DNA of 64,000 nt from Rhizophlyctis rosea (GCA_027596075.1 JADGJC010000023.1:176068-240067); one strand, 5' to 3'. Shown: positions 31,075 to 42,189, counted from the first letter of the stretch. Notes: generated by a model from the sequence alone, not told the origin. Translations and numbers: made by a program.

Positions 31075-32530
31075 ATGATAAGTTCATTAAATGTGGTAAC
31101 CCAAGTTGTACAATAATGACTTCCTAAGTACATGCCCAAGCTGCGCCAGGTGCAATGGACAGCAACCGATCATAAGTGTGCCATGCTTCTCGAAATAATC
31201 ATCCTCATTGATACGGAAGAGCGCAAAAGAAAAATAGGTACAAATCGAGAAAAGTCCGGGGATACGATGAACACACACACAAAATCTACATCCTTATGCT
31301 TCAGCAACTACTCCCCACATACCATTTGATACCAAAAGTAAATTGGAGGCACCATAACCCGCCCCTTCTATCAATATTGGAGGCATCATGGCCCGCCCAT
31401 CCTATTATTTCGGTCAATTGTCATCGAAATCTATGATAATAATAGGCCGACACGCTCCTTACACCCTACCGCTACCCACCGTACAGGCCGCAATTAGAAA
31501 AACAACTCAAGAGCGCCAGCAAACCGACCAATAGCGCGAGCACTAGGGGCACGAACGTCCTTTCATAAATGCGGTAGCAGACGGCAATAGCGAATATTTA
31601 AAGCAGTTTAGTGCCATATATGTTATGCCGCGGAGGGGATACGGCGCGGATGGATGGGTTCTAAATCTAGTCCATGTGGCGTCGTCCCGAAGGTTTTCAT
31701 ATACAAACTCGGTGCCGCATGATGCATTGGCGTAGAGGATTGTGTTTGTGAAGGAGGAGAGGACCGAGGATTAGGTTACGCGTTGAGTGTACATTTTGGG
31801 GGTTTTTGTTTGCCTATTTTCGCAATGGGAATAAGTCAGTCCATTCGGTGATTCGTATCAGTTCCCATCCCCTGCTGTCGAACCTTGCACAATTCACAAC
31901 CCAACCCAACCCAACCCAAACCAACCCAAAACCCAAACCAAACAAAAAACCCACCTAAAACCCAACCTAAAACCCAACCTAAAACCCAACCCAACATGCG
32001 CGCCAAACAAGCAAGAACAACCAACCTTTCCGCGGCGACACAGCATCGTCCAATTCAGACATCACGGCTCCAAATCCGAATCCATTCAATATTCAATGGT
32101 TTTCAATGGTTTGACTGTTTAGCACTGCTCTTCCAAGCGGTAGGACCGCCCGCGCGCTTATTTAATATGACGTAGATATCCGAATCATCATCCTTATCCG
32201 TATCCGCGCAATGGTCTGCAAGTCGCATGTGGTGGGCGGGTTTGGAACCCATACAGAGGTTTAAATAGCGATATCAGGATACGGATTACGGATGCTGACT
32301 AGGGATGCGAGTTGGGCTAGATTGAAATATTGCTGCTGTTTCTGATTGGTGGGTTGAGCACGGTATGAGAGCTACGTGAGGCTGAGGGGTAAACAAACAT
32401 GAACAAATGTTGGGTGGCTGTCAGCGCAATGATCATTGAACTTGCTTGCTAATTCATACCTATGGAAGTAGGTATATGAACTTCAACGAGAATCTGAGGC
32501 GCGTGGACGTCGAGTCCCCACAACGGACGT
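31075..32530. other. Gene-poor region
   Basis: No gene recognised. Short direct repeats of ATTGGAGGCA.CAT..CCCGCC lie at 31343 and 31378. The CCCAA-type tract (31896-31996) is described separately. Confidence 0.5.
31896..31996. repeat. CCCAA/TTGGG minisatellite, G-quadruplex capable
   Basis: About 100 nt of CCCAA and CCTAAAA words, including three tandem copies of the 14-mer AAAACCCAACCTAA with small changes. The other strand reads TTGGGTTTTAGG, resembling degenerate telomere-type repeats but not the plain TTAGGG. Confidence 0.65.
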
Positions 32531-33080
32531 TTATGAGAAGAGGCCGATACCACGTCTTTGAGCAGGTAGGTGCTCGGGTGGTGGTGCATGCTCAACCGGT
32601 TTGACTGAGGTGTCGACTCTACCTACATCACGGACTGTCACTATTTCAAGTTGACGGAAACATTGGTGACTTTTGTGGGATCCTAAGTGTAGGCTGGAGG
32701 TGCTTCGGATTCGAACGGGAAGTTCCTCACGAATTGGAGACGATTGTAACAGATTGATGTTGGATATGACGGAAGCAGGGATGCGCGTCTGCGACGAGGG
32801 TCCAGAAGGAGACGGCGTATGCGCAGGTTCTGCTTCTTCGAGTTCGTCGAAGACGTGCGTTTCCCACTTTCCCTCCGTTACCTCCACACCCTTCAGTTCC
32901 AGCTTTGCTTTTTGCTTTGCTGTGCATCGTTCGCGGTGTTCGCACTACGGCTATATCGATATGTTCGTCGAGGGTAGGGGTTGAGGGGCTTTGCACCGTC
33001 AGCTCTTCCTTTACGGGGCAGTCGGAGTCAGGTGGTGACTTTTTGGAGATTTCTGCTGAAAGTTGGCAGTGGTAAGCATT
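32531..33080 (-). pseudogene. Fragment of an unidentified, disordered protein
   Basis: Two minus-strand frames carry coding-like, low-complexity acidic and Ser/Pro-rich sequence: KSPPDSDCPVKEELTVQSPS then LDEHIDIAVVR in one (33080-32920) and ELKGVEVTEGKWETHVFDEL then EEAEPAHTPSPSGPSS in the other (32915-32531). The frame change near 32920 breaks the gene. No family recognised. Confidence 0.35.
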
Positions 33081-34949
33081 TCCAGTGGAAGGCGAGACGC
33101 GAGTTATTTGAACAGAAGCGTCAAAGTGAGAGCGAGTAGGTAGGACGGGTGATAGGTATGGCCACTGTCCTGCTGTCTAGATGAACTAACACCTTTTTTG
33201 GTGTCTAAATAAGCATGCATTCGGGCACCTTAACGTGACATTCAGTTCATCCAGCATTGCCAGTTCTGCTTACCAAAAATGGCCCACTAGAAGCTCTCAT
33301 TCGGTGTCCAGGTTCAATCAAGTAACCGAGACGTTTTACATGCTTAAAGATTGAGAATAGGTTAAGTCTCCTGCAACCCCAAGGCCTCTAATCATTCGCT
33401 TTCCCTCATAAAACTGATATTGCAATCTGATGCTTTCCGTTGCTCTCAGCAAGGGGGTTGTATCATTTCAAACGGAAGCTGGCGACTATGCGGAAATGCT
33501 CTGTTTGTATCATTATCGCTCTTTTTATACAGTGGACATCATTGAGAATCGATCGGCTTTGGGCAGTAGAGGAGGAAGAAGGGTTCTTGCTTGGTGAGCC
33601 CCACTGCTATCCTATCATAAGGCAACCAACACAGTACCAAAGTCCCAAGCACTCCTCAAAGCAAAGGATGAAACACCCCTTGAGCGAGCCTAAACCAATC
33701 AATTGTCGGGATTTCGTGAGCGTCGGCGGGGGAACAGTCATGTCTCTAACGTCGTTGCTCGGGCCTGTGTATGAGTAGAAACGAAAGTTGCGCGCTCTCC
33801 GCCAAGATCCAACGATCTTGCCCAGGCTTCACCACGTGGAGGTGGCGTGCTCGAGGCCCGTTCAGTAAAAAGAGAACGGAGCTGAAGCAAACGACTTACC
33901 TCACATCCCCACCTTCCCTCCACAATCCGACCTCCCACACAGAAAACGCCCGATACCACATTCCAAGCCGCCACCGGTTCCGCTCCAGCCCCTCCCCGCG
34001 AAGGACCTAGAACATCGTCACCTCCTTCCAAACATCGTGCTGGCATTCCAGCACAACGCAAAAAAGGCTATGGCTACTTGGGGGAATACCTGTTTGATGG
34101 GAAGATAACGTTTGAGTAAGTCTAAACAGGAAGCGTGGATGAATAACTTGACGCAAGGCAAAAACACGTACCAGCTGCCCCGTCCGAGGGGTGCTACCCG
34201 ATATCCAGGGAGTCAAAAGTTAAAAGTGGGGAAAAGACGGCTTCGAGTAAACCTGAATTGGCGAATGAGTATTGTCGAGTGTGATATGCAATCGCATCGC
34301 CCACATTGCCGTACCGTGCAATGCAGAATGCTTGGACCAACGCGCGTTGGAATATTTATGGAAGATGTGTGATGGTTGTGCGGGAGGGTTAGGGTTGTGG
34401 GGGAGGCTCGAGAGGAGAGGATTGAGTTTTCGAAGAAGTGGTTCTTCAGCTCGCTGCGATCGAATGACGCGGGGGCGCACAGAGCTCCGTAATATGTGAT
34501 ATCGTTTGGAGAAATCACCTACGAATTCAAGCGGTGAGATTGTGACTTCCAAAAACAAAACAACTTCACAAGTGAACATACGTCATTGTAATGATTGGCG
34601 ATTTCAAAGCTCACTTCCAAGAAGCGCCGAGCGGCTTGCTTGTACTTTCCCACGTCCGCAATTCAGTTTGCCCATGACTATGGCTGTATTTCGCCATCTC
34701 AGGCGTTTTCTCGGCTTTCAGGAAGTGTGTTTGGACTTGTGCCATGTTTGATAGCTTGATGCTGACCTAGTATAGATGAATTGTGATTCGTAAGACGAGC
34801 TGAACATATGATGATGGAGAGAAGTATCATGATACGAACCCGAAGGAAGATAACGGAAAATCCGGTCCTTTCTGCTTGTGCGAGGGCGGCGAGATTTGCC
34901 TGCCACGATGGAGGACGTTGTTGCGGAGACGGGAGAAGAGGAATCGATG
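33081..34949. other. Gene-poor region with coding-like patches
   Basis: A plus-strand 113-codon frame (33440-33778) has no recognised content. At 34010-34110 the plus strand reads LPNIVLAFQHNAKKGYGYLG followed by EYLFDGKITF and a GTAAGT donor, which looks like an exon end, but neither the rest of the gene nor a family can be named. Confidence 0.35.
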
Positions 34950-36690
34950 AAAACCTGAAATATGCAGCGTTAAAAGTATGATCTGGTTGCCGACTAAGAC
35001 GACATCACGTACCGTGCTGTGCGGACCTTACGGTGGAATTTAATCACGAATGGCGGAGAGACTTTTCGACGGAAGTGTTTGTACGGATGGCAGGGATGGA
35101 GGACCGAAAATACTTGTCCCGTTTGACAAGTTTTGCTGGCGGCGTACGTGATATCCTCCGCAATCATGGGTCGTGCAAGGGCTGCACTGACGGAAAGTCG
35201 CGATTTGGCAGCGACAATGAAAGGTTTTGGCTTTTGCTAAGAGAACCTTCGTGTAAGTCAGACATATCAACAATGATGGATGAACAACTGTCGACATACC
35301 TCCAAAACCCGAACCCTAGCCGTACCAACCCCCTAATCTATACATATAACCAACCCGCTATTCTATACATGTATCCATACTTCCCCAGCAACCCGGGGGC
35401 CTTGGTCTTGCGACTTGAAAATCCTTACAACAAAGTGGAGGACCCGATACTTCAGGGACACATCCCAGCGACCCCCACAAAAGGGTTCACGCCGCCTTCT
35501 TGTTGGACGCCTAGGTGGAGGACCCGATACTTCAGGGACACATCCCTGCACTGCTGGCTGATCCGTGAGGACCAACTTTGAGCTTTGACGGTAAAAAACC
35601 GCGCGCATTCTGGCCACAGGACTTCTTGATCTTGAATGGATACCCCTTCAGCAAAGTGGAAGACCCGAAACTACGGAAACATCCCAGCTTCCACCATCGC
35701 TAGTGGAAGTCCACCATTGCTGGTAGAAGCCTTCTTGCTGGACGCCTAGGTGGAGGCTGCGAAACTCTCGCAATCCATCCCTGCACTGACCCATAAATGG
35801 ATCTTTGACGTCAAAAAGACGCGCGCATTTTAGGCCACAGGGCTTCTTGATCTTTACTCGTCCGAGTCCACCGAGAGCCGCGGAGTCAATTGCGAACTCT
35901 CTGGGCGGAGTCTCGGTCTTGTGGGGGAGTGGAGAGTGTCCGTGCGACGGCGGTGAGTCTGAGCGAGGATCGTTAATAGATGCACGAAAACATCCTCCGC
36001 AAACAAAACGAAACGCATACTCAAGATTCTAAAAAGCTTGTTGGAATTAGGTGTGAATACGGTTGGTGAGGTTGCGAGTGAAAGTGGACAGACGGGGTAT
36101 AGTCTGAGTAGAAATCACGTCAATACGTGCGCGAAAGCATTCTCCGCAACAGAAACAGTCTAAACCTACTTGAGCTTATATCAGACTCGTTTGGATTATG
36201 TGTGGATACCATAACTACGTTGGATGTGGTGAATTGATAGGCGGTCTGGATACCAAAACGTCAAAACACAAGCAGGATGAAGTTTTTGGGTAAGAGCAAC
36301 TCCCACCTGAGCAAGCAGTCTATGAAAGTACAAAAACCGAGCAGTCGACGTGAAAGAGGAAGGCTAAAAGGAATGGGGCCAGTCTGCAGTGTCGGTGGGA
36401 ACTGCGGTGCAAGCGTCAGCACATCCGTTGGGAGAGAATAGACGTGGTCCGGGAGGATGTAACTTACTCAAATAGCTGAAACACAGATATCTGACGGATA
36501 CTGGTGAGAAACAGTGGCTCGACAAAACGGAAAACTCGGAATACTCGAAACTGGGTAAAGTGTGAGAGCGAAATTGGATGGGGAAGAGGTTGACACCATG
36601 CACCAGCCTTGAAAGCGGAGTTGTCGCCAATCAGATCTAATCACCGATTGTATCATCGGGAGATCAACGCGTGGGTCTATAGAGTCGCAT
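34950..36690 (-). repeat. Ubiquitin-locus-derived module, copy 5 (left-truncated)
   Basis: Keeps the tag (36627-36676), the hairpin array (35428-35850), a TATA-like site near 35340, intron 35237-35299 (63 nt, donor GTATGT, branch TGACTTAC) and the second intron region near 34970-35035. The ubiquitin exons, G-rich tract and tRNA-like element are missing; sequence to the left is unrelated. Confidence 0.65.
35428..35850. repeat. Tandem hairpin array, module 5 (two units)
   Basis: Two units. In the first, both halves share the variable stretch CCCGATACTTCAGGGACACA, again suggesting exchange between halves. Hairpins here are ACCCATAAATGGAT and CCCCCACAAAAGGGTT, more decayed than in module 4. Confidence 0.6.
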
Positions 36691-36935
36691 CCCAACACAC
36701 TTCAAGTACATCGCAATGAAGAACATGGTTGAGTATATCGCACAAAGGAAGGGAAATAAATACTATCCAATACGAAACGCAACCTCCCCCCCACGAACTG
36801 CTAAGAACTACAAACAACATGCCGTAAAATGCGTAACACCCCCCCCGCCCCCCCCACCGTACGCTCCCCCCACCCTCCCCAACAAAGAGACAAGTAGCTC
36901 CCGACATGAGCATACTATCTAGCCAATCCACTGAA
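36691..36935. other. 3' flank of coiled-coil paralog 5
   Basis: Spacer with C-rich runs (36838-36880) that could form a G-quadruplex on the minus strand. Confidence 0.45.
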
Positions 36936-38095
36936 CTAGCAAGCATCCCCACAATTTACTGATCCACCGCTTCTCCACCATTCTCGCCTTGACCAAAGAT
37001 CACTTGCTGCCTGGCCAATGCAGTAGCGAGAGTCCTGTGCTCTGTCAACGTCGGCTTTCGCACTCGCAATATCATTGAAGTTGTCGTTGAGGTTGCGGAG
37101 TTGGGAGCGAAAGGCTTCGCAGTTCATGGCGATGGTCGTGTTGGCGGTCGTCAATTGAGTTTGGAGACGTTCGACGTTGGTTTGAGCTTCTTCAAGGTTT
37201 TACTTCAAGTCGCTATTGGCGGCCTGCAGGCGAGCTCTCTCGTCGTGCACAAACTTGGACACCCTCTGCGCCTTATCCAACTGATCCCTCAAGATTGCTT
37301 TCTCGCCCTCCAACACCGCAACCACCTTCTCCGAAGCCATCAATTTCGCCTCAATGTCCACCTTGTCACGCCCCCAAGCCTCCTTCTCTATCAGTACGGC
37401 CCTGATCTTGCCCTCCAACTGCACCTCTGCACCTTTCAACCTCCGCTCCTCCTGCCTCCCAACATGGATGCTCACTTCCAAGGCCTTGACTTTTTCCTCG
37501 AGACGAGCCACGTCTTCCCTCCCCTCCTGATTGGATTTCATCAATGCCATATTGGCACTCTCCAACGTGCCGTTCTTGTATCGCAATTTAGCATTTTCTT
37601 CTCCCTCTTTCCCCAACCGCTTCATCAGGTCACCGTCCTTCTGCGACTGCTCTTCGGCCTGCTCTGCCAGTTGTTTCTCCAGTGCCTCCACTTTCCGCAG
37701 CAATTCCACTTTCTCATTCTGCAGATTTTCCATGGCTGCTGGATCCAAGTTAGGATGTTGAGCGGAATTGGATGTTGCCGTTGTTTGCGGGAGTGGCGCG
37801 GAACCGGCCGTGGTTTGCGGAACTGGAGCGTGCTGATTTGAAGCAGATGCAGCAGTTCCCGACACCGGTTGATGTTGTCCTCGGCTTTCGAGCAACTTGT
37901 CGTTGTAACCCTGGACCGCAATAACCTTCCTTTCCAAGGTCTTAGGGTCTTTGTCCACGACACGGGCGAAGAGGGGATCGCCGGCGTTTGGAAGCGGTTG
38001 GAGGTTACTGTTGCGTTGGCGCGGACTTCAGCATCATTGATAAAGGTCGCAAGGGTAAGGTTCGCAACTTCCGCATGGTTGGATTTCCGGGACAT
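36936..38095 (-). pseudogene. Coiled-coil protein, paralog 5, frameshift and nonsense codon
   Basis: Starts MSRKSNHAEVANLTLATF at 38095; after NRFQ the family motif (NAGDPLFARVVDKD) continues in another frame, so one base is out near 37990. The coiled coil runs to a TAA at 37200-37202 and continues in the same frame (NLEEAQTNVERLQTQLTTAN) to 36936. The downstream part matches the C-terminal coil of paralog 2. Two separate lesions make a pseudogene likely. Confidence 0.75.
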
Positions 38096-38730
38096 GATGC
38101 TTTCTTGATTGCTGTTGACGCTTTTGTTGTGTGAAAGAGGTATGTTGTCTGTGTGAGTTCCGGACGATCAGAAGGTGAGTTTGAGTGAAAGTGCCAAGAA
38201 ACTCGACGCAGACATGCATACGTTGGCTAGCAATCGGATATATATCACAGCACAATGAAGGAAGCGGTCGCCAGAGCGGTGAAGAGAAGTATGATAAAAG
38301 GGTTTTGAGGGCTACGAGGATGGAATGAAAGGCCGTGAAGCTATGATTCGCACCACGACGAGTAGCACGACAGAACAAGTTATGGGCAGCGAGGTCGGAG
38401 CGTGGCGGTGGTTGTGTGCGGAATGTATTTATGGGTATGGTTGGGCTCGATAGGTCAATGGAATGAATCTATGGGGCAAAAAAGGGGTTTTGAATTCTAC
38501 TTATAGTTCGGGGGGATTTGGATTGCAAACTTTGCAAACTTTGCAATCTGGGGGATGAAAGGCAAATGTTTACAGCTGCATGTGATGGTGGTGGCTTGGT
38601 GAATGTGCGGGTGCCACTGCTTCGCCTCCCGCTGCACGTTGCACAATCATGATCACCCTGGCCCTGGCCGCCCTGCACAGGGCATGCAGCAGCGGCATCC
38701 ACGCCTCTAGCTTCAGGAGTAAATGTTTAT
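38096..38730. other. Upstream region of coiled-coil paralog 5
   Basis: No gene recognised. Short repeats GCAAACTTT lie near 38525. Confidence 0.45.
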
Positions 38731-38769
38731 ATGCCAGATTGGCATTCTTTTTGCAGACGTAATTGCTGC

Positions 38770-40500
38770 CAAACCCAACGTAACCGGTGGATCGTGGACT
38801 CAAGGAGACCTCCCTACCTTCAAACGGTGCTGCCGCTGGTCGATGACACGCGATATGAACTACCAGCCAATCGGTACGCCTCAACCCACTTGTTAACTTT
38901 GTTACATCACCTTGGCGAAAAGCTGACCCGACCATCCTTGCAGGCAACGACGATCCGCCGGAAAAATGTGAAGAAGGGTCTTCAATTCACGGTCTCGGTT
39001 GGCGGTACGTGACGTGTAAACGCCGAGAAATAAAACAGAGTTAACTCAGGACAATACCAGATGCCTCCGATATGGGAAAGTTCACGTTCGTCAGCACGCT
39101 ATGTGAATTACCGGTTTCCGCAAAGAACGGTCACAGCTACCCCGAGAAGGCTGCCGTTGTGAAGACGGTTGCTATTACCACCACCAGCGTCGGTTTGTAT
39201 CCTAAATTCAGTTTTGAACCATCCCCACTGGGAAACTCTCATTGACGGATTGGCCTTGATAGATATGGAGGAGGACGGTATCAAGCTGTCGCGGACGAAA
39301 CCAAGGGTGTCCACAATATCAACAATGAGGGAAGGTTAGAAATCAGCCAAGAGTCAAAAGTGACATGCAACAGGAGGCCCAATCTCCTTCATAAGAGCTT
39401 CCATGATATCCTGGAGTATATCGAACAACAATACGACACCATCCCCGCCCAAGAGTCTGGTATCAAGGGTAACCGCAAGTTGCAAGGTAATATTCGACTT
39501 TCAAAGCCCACCTTTAAATCAGCTGCGGGCTTTGATGCAATACAACACAGACAACCGTATCCACGCTCTCCTGTATTTCATTGCCCCAACTGGCCATGCG
39601 TACGTAGCACGCCAATCACCATAACTTCTCATGATATCATTGCATCTAGTCTCCGAAAATTGACATTGAATTCATGCGCCGCCTCGGTCCACGTGCAAAT
39701 GTCATTCCCGTCATCGCAAAGGCTGACAACTTGAGCTCTCCGGAGCTCGCGGCGTTCGAAAAGGCGGTGGGTTGCTTTCACAGCTTTTCATATACATACA
39801 CTTCTTTGATATTGGACAAGCAGATCATGGAAGACATCGTCGACTACAAACTCCCCATCTACGACTTCCCGCACGACGAGGAGGAGGAGGACGAGGGGGG
39901 AACCATTGAGGAGAATGATGAGTTGAGGGTGAGGGAGGCGATGGGAGAGATCATGTTTGCCTTTATGATGGGAGCTCATTATTTTCGGACAGTCGATGCT
40001 CCAGTCCACTGTTATCGGTAGCGAGGAGGAGGTCATCCTGAATGGCCGGAGGATCCGGTGCCGTCAGTACCCTCGGGGATACGTCGACGGTATGTGATAC
40101 GTGTGGATAGCTGTTTAGGAAAGTACGGTCCGCTGACTGTTCTGCGTGCAGTTGACAACCCGCAACACTGCGACTTCTCGAAGTTGCGCTTCATGGTTTT
40201 TGGGTGAGTTTTGTTTTGCTCCCTCACGCCAATATCATGAACTTATCATTGTCATTCTCAACACCCATTACCTTCAGAAACTCCCCAGCTCCCACCTACA
40301 AGACCTCAAAGAAATCACCCACGACCACCTGCACGAACAATACCGTACCGAAAAGCTCAGCAAGGATGGCGATGTTGATCCGTACGTATTTACTTCGATT
40401 CGGCCTCCCTCTGCCTCAAAATCTCCTCTATGCCTCAAATACTCACCCCACTGTTCCCCATAGCGAGGAAGAAGAAGAACAACGACGACAACAAGAAGCG
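38770..40500 (+). pseudogene. Septin gene, decayed, 3' end joined to a carnitine acyltransferase
   Basis: Exons with clean GT..AG borders are visible: 38944-39004 (RRKNVKKGLQFTVSV), 39061-39194 (DASDMGKFTFVSTLCELPVS), 39263-39334, 39398-39486 (DILEYIEQQYDTIPAQES), 39523-39599 (RIHALLYFIAPTGHA), 39650-39766 (IDIEFMRRLGPRANVIPVIA then KAD), 39823 on (IMEDIVDYKLPIYDFP), GSEEEVILNGRR, and the septin unique element HCDFSKLRFM and HLQDLKEITHDHL. Damage: the P-loop Ser/Thr is Phe, the DTPGFGD switch reads DETKGVH, and a frame change precedes it; another precedes GSEEEV. Septins form GTP-binding filaments at the cortex; this copy cannot bind GTP normally. The acidic tail (EEEEEQRRQQEAAQKAKY) runs on without stop into the next feature. 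Confidence 0.85.
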
Positions 40501-41570
40501 GCCCAGAAGGCCAAATACCAGGCCAGACAGCGCGACAGGGACCACCCTTCAAGTCCTACCAGCTCCGCAGCAACCGGTAGCCCTGCTCGTCCTTCGATGG
40601 ATCAAGGGAGGCCTGATATTCAACAGGCCGGTGAACAAACGAAGGAAGCCGTCACGGATTTTGCTCGTCCCGGCGGGATAGGGGAGGAGCTCCAGCGCAG
40701 GCTGTTGGAACGCCAGGCAACGAAGGAGACAAGCTGGTTGATTGACTGGTGGAACGACCATGCATACATGAGCTATCGGGATCCGACGGTGATCAATGTG
40801 AGTTACTCCTTCGGTATGCAGGAACTCACATTTCCGGGATATCTCGTTATCTGCTTTTGATCGAGCTGATACGTAAGTGTACATTCAGTTTTCAAGGATG
40901 ACAAACGTCGACGAGATCCGTCTGCGCGAGCTGCCTCCATCATTACCGCAGCGTTGGAGTTCCGAAGACTGATCGCAACGTAAGTGGTTTCCGCAATGCT
41001 TTCCACATGATTCAATACAAGTGAGAGATTTTCGGCGAAGTTTTGATCACAGTAAAGAAAATTATTATCGAGCACCTGATAGATACATGTTCCACTCCAC
41101 CGGCATTCCCAAAATTCCTTCAGAGATCACCCCCACCGTCGATGTGAAAATGCACAACCATATTATCGTAATGAGAGCATAATCAGTTCTGTGTCCTCGA
41201 AACCATTTACCTTAGTGGCCGCCAGTTATCCACTGCGGAGATCCAAAAACAGCTGCAAAGGATTCATTACATTGCTACTGAGAAAAATCACTCCGTGGGC
41301 TCATCGACAACCGAGCATAGGGATGAATAGACCAAGGTGTGTGGTTTACAAATGCGAAGGCAGTATTAACAGTAGCTTAAATGTAATGATCGCAGTTGCG
41401 TGAAAGATTGATTCCGCATCTGAGGCCAACCCGTCGGGCTCTGGACAAAATCGAGACGAGTGCGTTCGTCGTTGGTTTGTCTGCATATGTCGTCCCTCCA
41501 TCCGGAGTTGCATGGACGTCGATCTTCCGGCCCAAAAGGCGAATAGTCCCAGCACCCTTCCGTCGCCAAT
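40501..41570 (+). pseudogene. Carnitine O-acyltransferase fragment fused in frame to septin
   Basis: In the same open frame as the septin tail the sequence becomes FARPGGIGEELQRRLLERQA and then SWLIDWWNDHAYMSYRDPTV, a hallmark of the choline/carnitine acyltransferase family. After an intron (40799-40887) FKDDKRRRDPSARAASIITA matches the next helix. Further pieces: GIPKIPSEITP.., HIIVMR, then FCVLETIYLSGRQLSTAEI, a TAG where Trp is expected (RDE*TK), and ALDKIETSAFVVGLS (41435-41480). The catalytic His region and the C-terminal half are absent. The enzyme moves acyl groups between CoA and carnitine; this copy is truncated and stopped. Confidence 0.85.
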
Positions 41571-42189
41571 CCGAGAAGTCGAGATATGGTAGTTGGGTTG
41601 AGGAGCGATAGTGTTGGGAGTAAAATTGGACACTTTCGTGTAATGGTGGGTCCATGGCTATTGGCCGCCTATGGCACGGTCCTGTAGAGTTAGGTTTATG
41701 TGCAACATGCGTGACGTTTCGACTTCAAGTTTGGTTAGCGATCTCACTGATGGTGGAAATGATTGATGAAATGATGGGACTCCCGATTGCGTTGTGAGAC
41801 TCTACATCCCGTTCATGATTGTGATACTTGACGCTTGGTGGCATGATGGCAAACCGCCACATAGTCCTCGTCGGTGTGATGTGAGCAATTCTAGGATCAT
41901 GGTATCTCACTCGTGGACTTTGGATTGCTAACCTTGGCGAGATATCTGGCAATCAACCAGCAAATCACATATTTCGAATCCAATTCAAATTCGAACGATG
42001 GACATATTCTATTGAAAGCATGCATATAATGCGTCGTTTCGTAAACATCGGACGGATCCTATCTGCCAGCAAGACCAACCACACATGAATAAACCCCACA
42101 CGTCCCTCTATGAATCCGCCTCATCATCTAAAGCAACCCAATCCCTCAGCCAAATACGCCAAATACTCCTCAGCATCAACAACACACCA
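41571..42189. other. Region without a recognised gene
   Basis: No open frame of interest; the right part is 3' flank of F-box paralog 4. Confidence 0.5.

Noticed and set aside
33440..33778. Plus-strand 113-codon frame with a hydrophobic stretch near its start
   Set aside because: Only one short hydrophobic run (CIIIALFIQW), no conserved content, and flanked by decayed sequence.
40204..40860. A functional septin-acyltransferase enzyme
   Set aside because: The septin P-loop and switch are destroyed, the acyltransferase lacks its catalytic half and has a stop in place of Trp.
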